Below are positions 35,235 to 44,479 of a DNA stretch of 64,000 bases, in pieces. The position numbers and the translations under genes were made by a program. The notes under the pieces were generated by a model. That model was not told where the DNA came from and did no database searches. It worked only from the letters and a program-made list of their open reading frames with translations. This stretch comes from Parvibaculum sp. (GTDB taxonomy: Bacteria; Pseudomonadota; Alphaproteobacteria; Parvibaculales; Parvibaculaceae): positions 2,241,701-2,305,700 of the forward strand of contig JAEPQD010000001.1 of NCBI GenBank assembly GCA_017642695.1, given 5' to 3'. The number at the start of each line of letters is the position of its first letter. Position 1 is the first letter of the stretch.

Positions 35235-36083
35235 ATGGCAGGCAAAGGCACAAGTGAAAGCATGGCGGCGTGCCTCGAAGAGGTCCGGGCTCACGACCAT
35301 GACCGTTTCCTGACGCTGCTCTTTGCGCCGTCGTCCCGGCGTCCCGCGCTCGTCGCGCTCTACGCCTTCAACCTCGAAATCGCCCGAGTGGCCGAAACGG
35401 TCACCGAGCCGATGATGGGCCACATACGCCTGCAATGGTGGCGCGAAACGCTGGAAGGCCTCCCAAAAGGCGAAACGCGCGGTCACCCCGCCGCCGTCGC
35501 CCTCCACGAAGCGGATGCCTTTCTCCTTGCCAGCCTGCAGGCCATGATCGACGCGCGCGAACGCGATCTCTCCGAAGACGTCATCGAAGATATGGCTGCG
35601 CTCGAAGCCTATGCGGAAGCAACGTCGTCGTCGGTCATGCGGCTTGCGGCAACGGCGCTCGGAGGAGAAGAGGGGGCGGCCCGTGCCGCTGAAACGATCC
35701 GCCACGCGGGCATCGCTTATTCACTCACGGGTATCTTGCGTGCATTGCCGCTTCACGCGTCGCAGGGTCGTTTGATGCTACCTGCCGATATCCTGCTTGC
35801 CCGCAATGTCGATCCGCACGATGTACTGGCGGGCAAGGCGAATGACGAGCTGCGTGCCGCCATCGCCGATGTCGCGGCCCGCGCCCGCGAACATCTTGCT
35901 GCCGCGCGTGCCACATGCCCCGCAGCGGCAATCCTCCCGGCGTTGATGCCCGCCTCGCTCTGCGACCGTTATCTTGAACTCATGACGGCACGAGGTTTCG
36001 ATCCGTTCAGAACGCCGGTCGACGTTCCCGCCTTCCGGCGGCAGCTTCGGCTCCTGGGCCGGAGTCTCGCCCGAAAAATCTGA
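35235..36083 (+). CDS. Squalene/phytoene-synthase-fold protein, NDUFAF6-like
   Basis: 282 residues with the all-helical trans-isoprenyl synthase fold. Markers are ALVALYAFNLEIARVAE, QWWRETLEGL, YAEATSSSVMRLAA and AYSLTGILRALPLHASQGRLMLP. The two Asp-rich motifs that bind diphosphate in true synthases are missing: the first reads FNLEIARVAET and the second reads ALPLHASQG. This fits the NDUFAF6 branch, a complex I assembly factor in mitochondria, better than an active squalene synthase. The stop abuts the trmFO stop (next base), so the two genes are convergent without a gap. Confidence 0.88.
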   Translation: MAGKGTSESMAACLEEVRAHDHDRFLTLLFAPSSRRPALVALYAFNLEIARVAETVTEPMMGHIRLQWWRETLEGLPKGETRGHPAAVALHEADAFLLASLQAMIDARERDLSEDVIEDMAALEAYAEATSSSVMRLAATALGGEEGAARAAETIRHAGIAYSLTGILRALPLHASQGRLMLPADILLARNVDPHDVLAGKANDELRAAIADVAARAREHLAAARATCPAAAILPALMPASLCDRYLELMTARGFDPFRTPVDVPAFRRQLRLLGRSLARKI

Positions 36084-37493
36084 TTACTCGGCCGCTTCGG
36101 CGCGTGGGCTGAGCCAGCCCTCGAGGTCGCGCAGCGCGCGCGACGTGTAGGCGCGTTTCCGCGCTGGTGCCTTCGCCTTACCGCGCGGGCGCTTGCCGTT
36201 TTCGTCGCGCGGCACTTCCGGTTCCGGGAACAGGCCGAAATTCACGTTCATCGGCTGGAAGGTCGAGGCATCCGCATCGCCCGTGATATGCGCGAGCAGT
36301 GCGCCGAGCGCCGTGGTGCGCGGCGGCGGCGAAACCATGCGGCCTTGCCGCTCGGCAGCAGCGAAGCGTCCTGCGAGAAGCCCCATCGCGCCGCTCTCGA
36401 CATAGCCCTCGACGCCGGTGATCTGCCCCGCGAAGCGGAGCCGCGGCTCGTTCTTCAGCCGCATGATCCCGTCGAGCAGTTTCGGGCTGTTGATGAAGGT
36501 ATTGCGGTGCAGCCCGCCGAGCCGCGCGAACTCCGCGTTCTCAAGTCCGGGAATGGTCCGGAAGACGCGCGTCTGCTCGCCATGCCTCAGCTTCGTCTGG
36601 AAGCCGACCATGTTGTAGAGCGTGCCCAGCGCATTGTCCTGCCGGAGCTGAACCACGGCATAGGGCTTGACGTCCGGTGCGTGCGGATTGGTGAGGCCGA
36701 CCGGTTTCATCGGCCCGAAGCGCAGCGTCTCCGCCCCGCGCTCCGCCATCACCTCGACGGGCAGGCACCCGTCGAAATAGGGCGTCGACTTTTCCCACTC
36801 CTTGAACTCGGTCTTGCCGCCGTCGAGGAGGGCCTGGACGAACGCCTCGTATTGGTCGCGCGTCATCGGGCAGTTGATGTAGTCCTTGCCCGCACCGGCC
36901 GGACCCGTTGCGCCGGTGCTCTCCTTGTCGTAGCGCGACTGAAACCAGCACACCGACATGTCGATGCTGTCGCGATGGACAATGGGCGCGATCGCATCGA
37001 AGAAGGCAAGTTCGTCCGCGCCGGTCACGTCACCGATCGCCTTGCCGAGCGCGTCGGAGGTGAGCGGTCCCGTCGCGACGATAACCTTGTCCCACTCGGC
37101 AGGCGGCAGCCCGGCGATTTCGCCGCGCTCGACCGTCACCAGCGGATGTGCGCTCAGCTTCTCTGTCACATAATTCGAAAAGATGTCGCGGTCGACCGCG
37201 AGGGCACCGCCGGCCGGCACCCGCGCGACTTCGGCCGCTTCCATCATGATCGAGCCCGCGCGCCGCATCTCCTCATGCAGCAACCCGACGGCATTCAATT
37301 CATGATCGTCCGAGCGGAAGGAGTTGGAACAGACGAGTTCGGCGAAGCCGTCCGTGTGATGCGCGTCCGTCTTCACGTGTGGGCGCATCTCGTGCAGCAC
37401 CACCGGGCAGCCCGCTTGCGCGAGCTGCCACGCAGCCTCGGATCCGGCCATGCCGGCGCCGACGACGTGAACAGGGACAATATCCTTCGTCAT
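36084..37493 (-). CDS. trmFO: tRNA (uracil-54) methyltransferase, folate-dependent
   Basis: Makes ribothymidine at position 54 of tRNAs with methylenetetrahydrofolate and FAD. 469 residues. The N-terminal FAD-binding motif is [21 protein letters not shown] (shortened in use). Other markers are [30 protein letters not shown] and the closing [13 protein letters not shown]. The C-terminus has a basic, Ala/Lys/Arg-rich stretch (about 430-450). It is the first of a minus-strand series and is 27 bp beyond the end of the first amidase gene. Confidence 0.97.
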   Translation of the reverse strand: MTKDIVPVHVVGAGMAGSEAAWQLAQAGCPVVLHEMRPHVKTDAHHTDGFAELVCSNSFRSDDHELNAVGLLHEEMRRAGSIMMEAAEVARVPAGGALAVDRDIFSNYVTEKLSAHPLVTVERGEIAGLPPAEWDKVIVATGPLTSDALGKAIGDVTGADELAFFDAIAPIVHRDSIDMSVCWFQSRYDKESTGATGPAGAGKDYINCPMTRDQYEAFVQALLDGGKTEFKEWEKSTPYFDGCLPVEVMAERGAETLRFGPMKPVGLTNPHAPDVKPYAVVQLRQDNALGTLYNMVGFQTKLRHGEQTRVFRTIPGLENAEFARLGGLHRNTFINSPKLLDGIMRLKNEPRLRFAGQITGVEGYVESGAMGLLAGRFAAAERQGRMVSPPPRTTALGALLAHITGDADASTFQPMNVNFGLFPEPEVPRDENGKRPRGKAKAPARKRAYTSRALRDLEGWLSPRAEAAE

Positions 37494-37520
37494 GGACGTG
37501 GAGATATCACTCTCGACGCC

Positions 37521-38948
37521 TCAGTTCCACACCTTCGGTTTCCGGCCCGCCCAGGGCAGTTCCTTCTCGAGCTGTGCCGCGAGCCGGAAAAGCGTCGCCT
37601 CGTCGGCATAGCGCGCCGTCAGCATCATGCCGATGGGAAGCCCGCTTTCGGACTGCCAGAGCGGCAGCGAGAGGGAGGGTTGGCCGGTGAAGTTGAAGGG
37701 CGGGGTGTAGGGGAAAACCTGTCCCTGCCGCTTGTTCAGCTCCCGCGGTTCCTGGTCCGGGCCGAGGAAGCCGATCTCTGGCGGCAGTTTCCCCATCACC
37801 GGGCAGAGATAGACGTCGAACTCCTCGAAGGTTGCGAGAACCTGCCGGTTCATCAGGCGAAGCTGCTGCCAGCCCCACATGGCCTGCGCGCCGGTCAGGC
37901 GGCTGCCGTTCTTGAAGCCCGCCCAGGTCAGCGGCTCCAGCTCGTCTTGCTCCGGCTCGCGGCCCATTGCCTCGATCCGGCGCATCATGCCCGCCGCAAA
38001 ATTCGAGCCCGAGACCGCGCCCTGCGCCCGGTAGAGCGCCCGGTAGTCGATGCCGAGTCCCCGGGGCGTCACCTCATGGCCGAGCTTGCCGAGAACATCC
38101 GCCGTCCTTTCGAGTGCTGACTGGATTTCGGGATCGATGGGCTTGCCGCCCGGCGTCTCGGAGGACCAGGCGATCTTGAGCTTGCCCGGGCTCTTCGTGA
38201 TCTCCTCCATGTAGGGCCGTTCCTTCGGCGGCGGTGCGTAGGGCGAGGCGGGCTCGGGATAGCCCGTCGCGTCGAGCATTGCCGCGCTGTCGCGCACCGT
38301 CCGGCTCACCACATGGTCCACGCTGAAGCCGATGGCCCGGTCGAAATCGTCCGGACCCTGAGGGTTCCGGTCGCGTGTGACTTTCATGCCGACAAGGCCG
38401 CAGCAGGCAGCCGGAATGCGGATCGAGCCGAGCCCGTCCGACGCATGCGCAAGCGGTAGGATGCCGGCGCCGACCGCCGACGCCGCGCCCCCCGACGAAC
38501 CGCCGGAGATGCGGTTCGGATCCCAGGGGTTGCGGCACGGCCCGAGCAGCCGCGACTCCGTCGTCCCTGTGATGCCGTATTCCGGCGTGTTCGTCTTGCC
38601 GAAGAGAACGGTGCCCGCCGCGCGGAAGCGGCTCACCAATGTGCTGTCGTGATCGTCCACGATGTTCGCAACGAACTTGCTGCCGCTTGTGCGCGGCCAG
38701 CCTTTGACTTCCGTACCGAGATCCTTGATCAGGAAAGGCACGCCCTTGAAAGGTCCGTCCGGGAGCTTTCCTTTTGCGGCCTCGCGCGCTTCGTCATAGG
38801 CCTCGTAGACGATGGCGTTCAGGGTTCCGTTGTGGCGCTCGGCGCGCTCGATCGCGGCATCCACGAGTTCGAGCGGCGTTACCTCGCCCTTCTTCACGAG
38901 GTCCGCGAGCCCGAGCCCGTCATGATCCGCATATTCGGCAAAGCTCAT
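37521..38948 (-). CDS. Amidase-signature hydrolase (paralogue 1)
   Basis: 475 residues of the amidase signature family, cytosolic, hydrolysing an unknown C-N amide. The Ser-cisSer-Lys triad is Lys75 (FLIKDLG), Ser151 (ISGGSSGG) and Ser175 (LGSIRIPA). The conserved DxGGS turn is altered to DGLGS, with Leu at the third position, but the nucleophile is kept. The full length fits aryl-acylamidases and 6-aminohexanoate-cyclic-dimer hydrolase-like enzymes; substrate cannot be deduced. It lies 33 bp downstream of a 475-residue paralogue in tandem. Confidence 0.93.
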   Translation of the reverse strand: MSFAEYADHDGLGLADLVKKGEVTPLELVDAAIERAERHNGTLNAIVYEAYDEAREAAKGKLPDGPFKGVPFLIKDLGTEVKGWPRTSGSKFVANIVDDHDSTLVSRFRAAGTVLFGKTNTPEYGITGTTESRLLGPCRNPWDPNRISGGSSGGAASAVGAGILPLAHASDGLGSIRIPAACCGLVGMKVTRDRNPQGPDDFDRAIGFSVDHVVSRTVRDSAAMLDATGYPEPASPYAPPPKERPYMEEITKSPGKLKIAWSSETPGGKPIDPEIQSALERTADVLGKLGHEVTPRGLGIDYRALYRAQGAVSGSNFAAGMMRRIEAMGREPEQDELEPLTWAGFKNGSRLTGAQAMWGWQQLRLMNRQVLATFEEFDVYLCPVMGKLPPEIGFLGPDQEPRELNKRQGQVFPYTPPFNFTGQPSLSLPLWQSESGLPIGMMLTARYADEATLFRLAAQLEKELPWAGRKPKVWN

Positions 38949-38981
38949 CGTCTCTCTCCTCCTTGATCTCTGTCGGCGGTG

Positions 38982-40409
38982 TCAGTTCCAGACGGCAGGA
39001 TGCCGATCCTTCCAGGGCATCGCTTCTTCCAGTTGCGCGGCAAGACGGAACAGCGTCGCCTCGTCGCCGTAGCGCGCTGAGAACATCATGCCGATGGGAA
39101 GCCCCTCGGCGGACATCGAAAGCGGCAGCGACAGGGCGGGCTGGCCCGTCAGATTCTGGATCGGCGTGAACGGCACATAGTCGACGGCGGGCGCGAAGGC
39201 GGCGATCGGATCCGGCTCGTTGATGCTGATGAGCCCGAGCGGGATCGGCGGCAGCGCGAGCGTCGGCGTCAGCCACACGTCGTAATCCTGCATGAAGCCT
39301 GCAACGCGGCGGGCAAGTCCGTGCATCTCCTTCACAAGCATCAGGTACTGCGCGGAGCTTACCTGCTTGCCGACCTCGTAAAGCCCCATCGTCAGCGGTT
39401 CGAGGTCGCCCTGCTGCGGCCCGCGGCCGATGCGCGCCGCCTCGCCCTCGATCTCGGAGGCAAGCCATGCGCCCCACATCGGCAGGAAGATGTTGCCGGG
39501 CTCGTCGGCCTTGAGCGGTGGCATCGCCTCGCTCACATCATGGCCAAGGTCGGCGAGGCATTTTGCGACTTCCTCCACGCCTTTCACGCAGTCGGGATGA
39601 AGTGCTGCGCCTGCAGGGTTCGTCCTCGAGAAGGCGACGCGGAGCTTTCCCGGTTTCTGCTTCGTCTCTTCGAGGAAGGGCCGCTCTACAGGTGGCGCGA
39701 CATATGGGTCGCCCGGCTCGTTTCCGTGTATGCAATCGAGCATCGCCGCGCTGTCGCGAACGGTCCGCGTCACCACATGCTCATGACAGAGCCCGCTCAG
39801 CACGTCGCCGTAATGCGGCCCGAAGGGAGAGCGGCCCCGCGTCGGCTTGAGACCGACGAGCCCGCAGCTCGATGCCGGAATGCGGATCGAACCGCCGCTG
39901 TCGTTTGCGTGCGCCAGCGGAACGATGCCCGCCGCCACCGCCGCTCCCGCTCCGCCGGACGAGCCGCCCGTCGAATGCTCCACGTTCCAGGGATTGCGGG
40001 CAGGGCCGTAAAGAGCGGATTCCGTCGTCGGCAGCAGCGTGAACTCCGGCACGTTCGTCTTGCCGAGAAAGGCGAGGCCCGAGGCGCGGAAACGTTTGGC
40101 GAGCGAGGAATCTTCCTTCACAGGTGCGTCGGACTTGAAGCGCGAGCCGAGCCGCGTCGGATAGCCCGCGATATCGCCGAAAGCGTCTTTCAGCAGGAAG
40201 GGCACACCCTTGAAAGGTCCGTCAGCCGGCGCCTTCGCCATTTCGCGGCCGAGATCGTAGAGCTTCAGGATGACGGCGTTGATGGTGGGATTGTGTTTCT
40301 CGATCCGCGAGATTGCTTCTTCGGCGAGCTCGCTTGAAGAAACCTCGCCTTTCTTCACGAGCTCCGCCAGCCCCAGCCCGTCGTAAGACGCATATTCGGA
40401 GAACGCCAT
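38982..40409 (-). CDS. Amidase-signature hydrolase (paralogue 2)
   Basis: 475 residues, the same length as its downstream neighbour, with clear similarity along the whole chain (for example [19 protein letters not shown] at the N-terminus). The triad is Lys74, Ser150 and Ser174 with the standard [11 protein letters not shown] turn. Start at 40409 has AGGAGCGAGGGG upstream. In-frame codons back to 40475 lack similarity. A tandem duplication is the likely origin. No transporter or regulator adjoins to hint at a substrate. Confidence 0.93.
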   Translation of the reverse strand: MAFSEYASYDGLGLAELVKKGEVSSSELAEEAISRIEKHNPTINAVILKLYDLGREMAKAPADGPFKGVPFLLKDAFGDIAGYPTRLGSRFKSDAPVKEDSSLAKRFRASGLAFLGKTNVPEFTLLPTTESALYGPARNPWNVEHSTGGSSGGAGAAVAAGIVPLAHANDSGGSIRIPASSCGLVGLKPTRGRSPFGPHYGDVLSGLCHEHVVTRTVRDSAAMLDCIHGNEPGDPYVAPPVERPFLEETKQKPGKLRVAFSRTNPAGAALHPDCVKGVEEVAKCLADLGHDVSEAMPPLKADEPGNIFLPMWGAWLASEIEGEAARIGRGPQQGDLEPLTMGLYEVGKQVSSAQYLMLVKEMHGLARRVAGFMQDYDVWLTPTLALPPIPLGLISINEPDPIAAFAPAVDYVPFTPIQNLTGQPALSLPLSMSAEGLPIGMMFSARYGDEATLFRLAAQLEEAMPWKDRHPAVWN

Positions 40410-40487
40410 CCCCTCGCTCCTGCCGCTCTTGTTGTCGTTGGGGCAAGAGCTTAGCGGGTGATCCCCGCCCGTCAAACAGGGGTACCG

Positions 40488-42611
40488 TCAACCTTCTGCA
40501 GTGCCCGCATTCCAGGGGTAGGGTGGCGGTCCTTCGAACTCGGGGCCTTCGAGCACCGGCTCCTCGCCGCCGCGCCATGCCTTCAGCGAAAAACGTGCGC
40601 GGCGCAAAACCTCGGAACCCTCGGGACCCGCGTCGCGCGACACGTCGCCCACATTCACTTGTTCGGCTTTTATTGCGTCTTCGCTCAGCGTCACGAGCGT
40701 GAAGCCGTGTGCGTTGGAGTCGAGATAGTCGAGCCCGGGGCTCGCCCGCTCGTTCCGTACCATGTCGAGCAGATATTCGGAGCTGGTGTAATTGACGAGG
40801 ATGCCCGCGCGCAGACCGTTTACAAGTGTATTATTCCAGTTCTCGTGGGTGGTGCCGTTGTCGTCCAGAACGACCGCGCGGTGAAAGAAGCCGCTGTTTC
40901 GTGTCGCGCGGTCCGCCCCGGAGAACATCGAACCGGAGCTGACGGCTGCCGTCATGAATTCCGCGGCCGCGAATGAGAGCGTCTCCGCGTCGGGATCGAC
41001 CGGCAGCCGCCCGGCCGCGAAGGCGTGATAGTCGCCGGAGATCGATACGACGTTGCCGATCTTCTCTTCCTTGAGAAAGCGCATCAGATCTTCGAGTTCG
41101 CCCGGATAGCCCTGCCAGGCATCCGTGCCCGCATAGCCGTCTTCGAGGCCGGCAAAGGGAATGCGGGAAAAATCGAGCCGCATCTGCAGCGCCGGGCCGC
41201 CATTCGCCCAGATACGCCAGGTCGCGGTCGAGGCCTTGAGAACCTCCTTGAACCATCTTCGTTGCGGCCCGCCCATCTGCGTGCCACGCGGCGCATCCTT
41301 GCGCGGGTTCGGCATTTCCTCGCCGCCATAGTCGATCGTTTGCGGCGGCTTGCCGTCATTCGCCATGCGGCCCGCATCCAGCAGCTTCACGAGCCGTACC
41401 GGCGGCACCGGCGCGCCCTTGGTGAAGGCTTGCACCTCCTCCGTCATCACGGGAGGGCTGCGATAGCTCCGCAGATCCGTCACCACAAGGTCCAGCATCG
41501 CGCCCCAGCGGAGTGTCCGGTAGATTGCGATGCTCGACACTGCGCTCAGGCTGTCGCCCTGATAGAGGAAGTCGTCGTCATGTTCAGTGAGCGGAGCGTC
41601 GTTGATCCTGGCGTTCCGGAAGTCGTGTGCCGGTGAGGCGATGCCGTTGAAGGCCGGCGCTTGGCTAAGCACGGCGGGAATGAACTCGAACCACGCCCGG
41701 TTCGCCGCGAGCTTCCGCTTCTGCGCCGGTTCCCCGTCGCCGAAATAGGTGTCGTGTGCTTGCCAGGCATCGTTCGTGAATTCGTGGTCGTCCCAGGTAT
41801 GCACGAAAGGAAAGCGCGCTCGGGCCGCCTGCAGGTCCGGGTCGGTCAGATAGGTCTTGTAGAGGTGCCGGTAGTCGGCAAGCGTCACGGCTGCCTGTCC
41901 GCCCTTCTGCCATTCCGGGTGCGTCCCGTCCGGCTGCCACGGCTCGGAGCCGTCGGGCAGGGGGCCAATCAGACGCACCGGATTCATCGCTTCGGGTACA
42001 TCGCCCGTGCGCTCGTAGATGAAATCGCCGAGATGCAGCACGAAGTCGATCTGGCTTTCGTCCGGGGCGGCAATGTCGTCATTGGTCATTCGCCTGAGCG
42101 CGCCGTAATAGCCCTGCTCGTAATTCTGACAGGAGATCGCGGCAAAACGCACGTCGCGCTTCGCGCCGGGCAGCGGCGCGGTGCGGGTACGGCCGGGATA
42201 GGGCGACTGGTCGCTCCCGGCGTGAAAGCGGTAGTAGTACACGCGGTCCGGTGCGAGCCCCTGCACGAAGATGCGAACCGTGTGGTCGGACGCCGTGCCC
42301 GCGCGTACCGCCTGTTCGGCCACCACCCGCTCGAAGGAGAGGTCCTCGGCCACTTGCACATAGAGGTCGATATCGCCATTCGGCAGCGTGGCGTCCGGAT
42401 CCAGCGCTTCGACGCGCGTCCAGAGCATCACGGCATCGGGCTGCGGATCGCCGGAGGCAAGGCCCTGTGGAAAATGAAAGGCGCCCGGTGTCGCCCGCGC
42501 GGTCCCGAGCCCGGGCAGGAAGGGCGTGGCTGCCGCGTGAACGGCAAAACAGCCGGCCGTCGCGCCGAACAGCTTCAGAAACTCTCGTCGGTCGAGCGAA
42601 AACCCCGGCAT
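40488..42611 (-). CDS. PhoD-family alkaline phosphatase/phosphodiesterase, Tat-exported
   Basis: 707 residues. The N-terminal twin-arginine signal SLDRREFLKLFGATAG (about 5-20) predicts Tat export. An N-terminal PhoD domain (FPQGLASGDPQPDAVMLWTR) is followed by a calcineurin-like metal phosphatase core. Core markers are DFVLHLGDFIYE, HTWDDHEFTND and SISGDYHAFAAG, with the acidic and His metal ligands kept. Such enzymes release phosphate from esters or diesters in the periplasm. The usual length is 500-600; the extra is mainly in the C-terminal third. It is 78 bp downstream of amidase 2's start, so regulation is separate. Confidence 0.93.
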   Translation of the reverse strand: MPGFSLDRREFLKLFGATAGCFAVHAAATPFLPGLGTARATPGAFHFPQGLASGDPQPDAVMLWTRVEALDPDATLPNGDIDLYVQVAEDLSFERVVAEQAVRAGTASDHTVRIFVQGLAPDRVYYYRFHAGSDQSPYPGRTRTAPLPGAKRDVRFAAISCQNYEQGYYGALRRMTNDDIAAPDESQIDFVLHLGDFIYERTGDVPEAMNPVRLIGPLPDGSEPWQPDGTHPEWQKGGQAAVTLADYRHLYKTYLTDPDLQAARARFPFVHTWDDHEFTNDAWQAHDTYFGDGEPAQKRKLAANRAWFEFIPAVLSQAPAFNGIASPAHDFRNARINDAPLTEHDDDFLYQGDSLSAVSSIAIYRTLRWGAMLDLVVTDLRSYRSPPVMTEEVQAFTKGAPVPPVRLVKLLDAGRMANDGKPPQTIDYGGEEMPNPRKDAPRGTQMGGPQRRWFKEVLKASTATWRIWANGGPALQMRLDFSRIPFAGLEDGYAGTDAWQGYPGELEDLMRFLKEEKIGNVVSISGDYHAFAAGRLPVDPDAETLSFAAAEFMTAAVSSGSMFSGADRATRNSGFFHRAVVLDDNGTTHENWNNTLVNGLRAGILVNYTSSEYLLDMVRNERASPGLDYLDSNAHGFTLVTLSEDAIKAEQVNVGDVSRDAGPEGSEVLRRARFSLKAWRGGEEPVLEGPEFEGPPPYPWNAGTAEG

Positions 42612-42668
42612 CGGCCCCGTTTACCCCACTCAATTCCCTTCGGTTACGGGGCTGTTATAGAGAGTTTG

Positions 42669-43523
42669 TCATCTGGAGGAAACGCCGGGGCCGACGGATG
42701 GGCGCGGCTGAGTGTCCGCTGTTGAGACCGGTGCCTTTTGCCCCGACAGTTGGCCGAGAAATTCCCATGTCTCGGCATTTCCCGGAAAGAAACACTCGAT
42801 CCTGATGGACTGCATGGTGGCGTCGTAGGGCGTTCCGAAGGTGCTGTAGTTAGAAACGAACCGGAGGTCACGGCCCTTCTGCCGGATGTCGAATGTGAAG
42901 ATCGGCAGCTCCGTCGCCGCCTTTCGTTCGACGCCTGCCATCCGTCCGACCTTCGAGACAAGCCGTTGCGCTTTCGCCTTGTCGGGCGCGTTGAGCGCCT
43001 CCTGTTCCAGATGATGAAGCAGGGCAGGGGCAACTTCGTCCCAGTTGCTGATGCTCTCGCGGAGGCTCACGTTCGAGAAGAAGGATTCGAACAGGTTGTC
43101 TCCCGGTTCCGGTGCCTTGCCGTCGATGGAGAACAGGAGTTTCGCCGCCTCGTTCATTTCGATGACGTAGCCCAGTGCATCCGACGCGACGGCGGGGATC
43201 GGGTTTTGGCTTTGGAGGAGGTTGGAGATCGCATCCCGAGCAAGCACTCGTTCGTCGGGTGCCATGTCTCCCGGCGCAAAGGCAGGTGCGAACCCGGCGA
43301 GTCGCAACAATGTATTGCGCTGGTTTGCCGAAATCTTCAGTGCATCGCCGAGTCTGAGAATGACATCGCGTCCCGGCCGCGCGCGTCCTGTTTCCAGAAA
43401 ACTCATATGCCGCGCGGAAATCCCTGCCGCCGAGGCTAGGCTTTCCTGACTGAGCTTCCGCGACAGCCGCGCCCGGCGCAGCTGTACGCCGAACGCGCCT
43501 TCGTCCTGCGGTACGATGTTCAC
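42669..43523 (-). CDS. XRE-family transcriptional regulator with MmyB-like ligand domain
   Basis: 284 residues. Helix-turn-helix of the XRE type at about 14-70 (LRRARLSRKLSQESLASAAG, then ISARHMSFLETGRARPGRD). A C-terminal domain of about 180 residues resembles MmyB-type PAS-like ligand binding. FTFDIRQKGRDLRFVSNYSTFG and TPYDATMQSIRIECFFPGN are typical. These often regulate a divergent oxidoreductase or hydrolase. Here a hydrolase diverges at 43607 and a 13-bp palindrome lies 11 bases upstream of this start (43534-43546). Confidence 0.9.
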   Translation of the reverse strand: MNIVPQDEGAFGVQLRRARLSRKLSQESLASAAGISARHMSFLETGRARPGRDVILRLGDALKISANQRNTLLRLAGFAPAFAPGDMAPDERVLARDAISNLLQSQNPIPAVASDALGYVIEMNEAAKLLFSIDGKAPEPGDNLFESFFSNVSLRESISNWDEVAPALLHHLEQEALNAPDKAKAQRLVSKVGRMAGVERKAATELPIFTFDIRQKGRDLRFVSNYSTFGTPYDATMQSIRIECFFPGNAETWEFLGQLSGQKAPVSTADTQPRPSVGPGVSSR

Positions 43524-43533
43524 GGGCGTTTCT

Positions 43534-43546
43534 TACCTTTCAGGTA
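43534..43546. promoter_or_regulatory. Palindromic operator between XRE regulator and hydrolase
   Basis: TACCT-TTC-AGGTA, perfect 5-bp arms. It sits 11 bases before the regulator start and 61 bases before the hydrolase start. It is a likely autoregulatory site for the XRE protein, controlling both genes. Confidence 0.6.
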
Positions 43547-43606
43547 GTGGTGCGTTTCCTGTGTCCGGCCAATTCTCGTTGCAGTTCAAGCGAAAGGAGC
43601 GGTCGG

Positions 43607-44479
43607 ATGACGGTCACGCACACATTTCCTTATGAAGACATCGAACTCGCCTACACGGTCTCGGGAAACGGTCCTGCCCTCATCTTGCTGCACGGCTGGC
43701 CGTTTCACAAGGCGAGCTTCCGCAAGCTGTTGCCTCTCCTCGAACCGCATTTCACCTGCTATGCGCTCGATGCGGCTGGAATGGGCGAGAGCGGCTGGAG
43801 CCGCCACACGAATTTCAGCTTTCATGCCCACGCCGAGCGCGTCCGTGCTTTTGCCGACCGGATGAAGCTTCAGAAATATTCGGTAATGGGTCACGACACT
43901 GGCGGCACCTTCGCGAGAATGCTGGCGGTCTCGGACGCCGCGCGTGTCGAGAAAGTCGTTGCGATAGATACGGAGGTGCCGGGGCATTTGCCCTCCGTCG
44001 TTCCCCGGCTGCAGGCGCTGTTTCGCAGAAGCTTCGGTCGTGCGCTCTTCCGGGCTGCGCTCGGGTCGAGACCGTTGATGCGCCGCTGGCTCGGCCGTTC
44101 GGGTTTCTTTGTCGACAAACGGTTGCTCGATGACGAATACATGGACCTGTTTGTCACGAGCTGGCTTCGCTCCGATCACGCCTATCGGGGGTTGCTCGAA
44201 TATCTTCTCGGTGTCGATCACAGCCTCGTTGCGCGCCTCGACGAGTTGCACGCGAAGATCGAAGTGCCGATGCTGTTTATCTGGGGAGAGAAGGACGGCG
44301 TATTTCCCGTCCGCCGTGCCCGGGAAATGGTCGCACGGATGTCCGGCAAGGCAAGCCTGGCGGTCATCGAAGGGGCGGCTTTCCTTCCCCACGAGGAACG
44401 CCCCGAAGAAGTGGCGCGGCATGTCCTCGCCTTCCTTGGTGCATCGGCGCCCGTTCGCCTTGCGAGCGATGCCCGTTAG
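43607..44479 (+). CDS. Alpha/beta hydrolase with Asp nucleophile (dehalogenase/epoxide-hydrolase type)
   Basis: 290 residues from ATG 43607 (AAAGGAG upstream). The oxyanion motif is HGWP (29-32). The nucleophile elbow is MGHDTGG with Asp97, the residue used by haloalkane/haloacetate dehalogenases and epoxide hydrolases in place of Ser. The acid is likely in [11 protein letters not shown] and the base His in [10 protein letters not shown] near 265. Substrate unknown. It diverges from the XRE regulator, which probably controls it. Its stop overlaps the uvrA stop by four bases (44476-44479). Confidence 0.9.
   Translation: MTVTHTFPYEDIELAYTVSGNGPALILLHGWPFHKASFRKLLPLLEPHFTCYALDAAGMGESGWSRHTNFSFHAHAERVRAFADRMKLQKYSVMGHDTGGTFARMLAVSDAARVEKVVAIDTEVPGHLPSVVPRLQALFRRSFGRALFRAALGSRPLMRRWLGRSGFFVDKRLLDDEYMDLFVTSWLRSDHAYRGLLEYLLGVDHSLVARLDELHAKIEVPMLFIWGEKDGVFPVRRAREMVARMSGKASLAVIEGAAFLPHEERPEEVARHVLAFLGASAPVRLASDAR

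Noticed and set aside
36288-38120. 610-codon open frame antisense to trmFO and amidase 1
   Set aside because: Spans the ends of two conserved genes and their gap; shadow frame.
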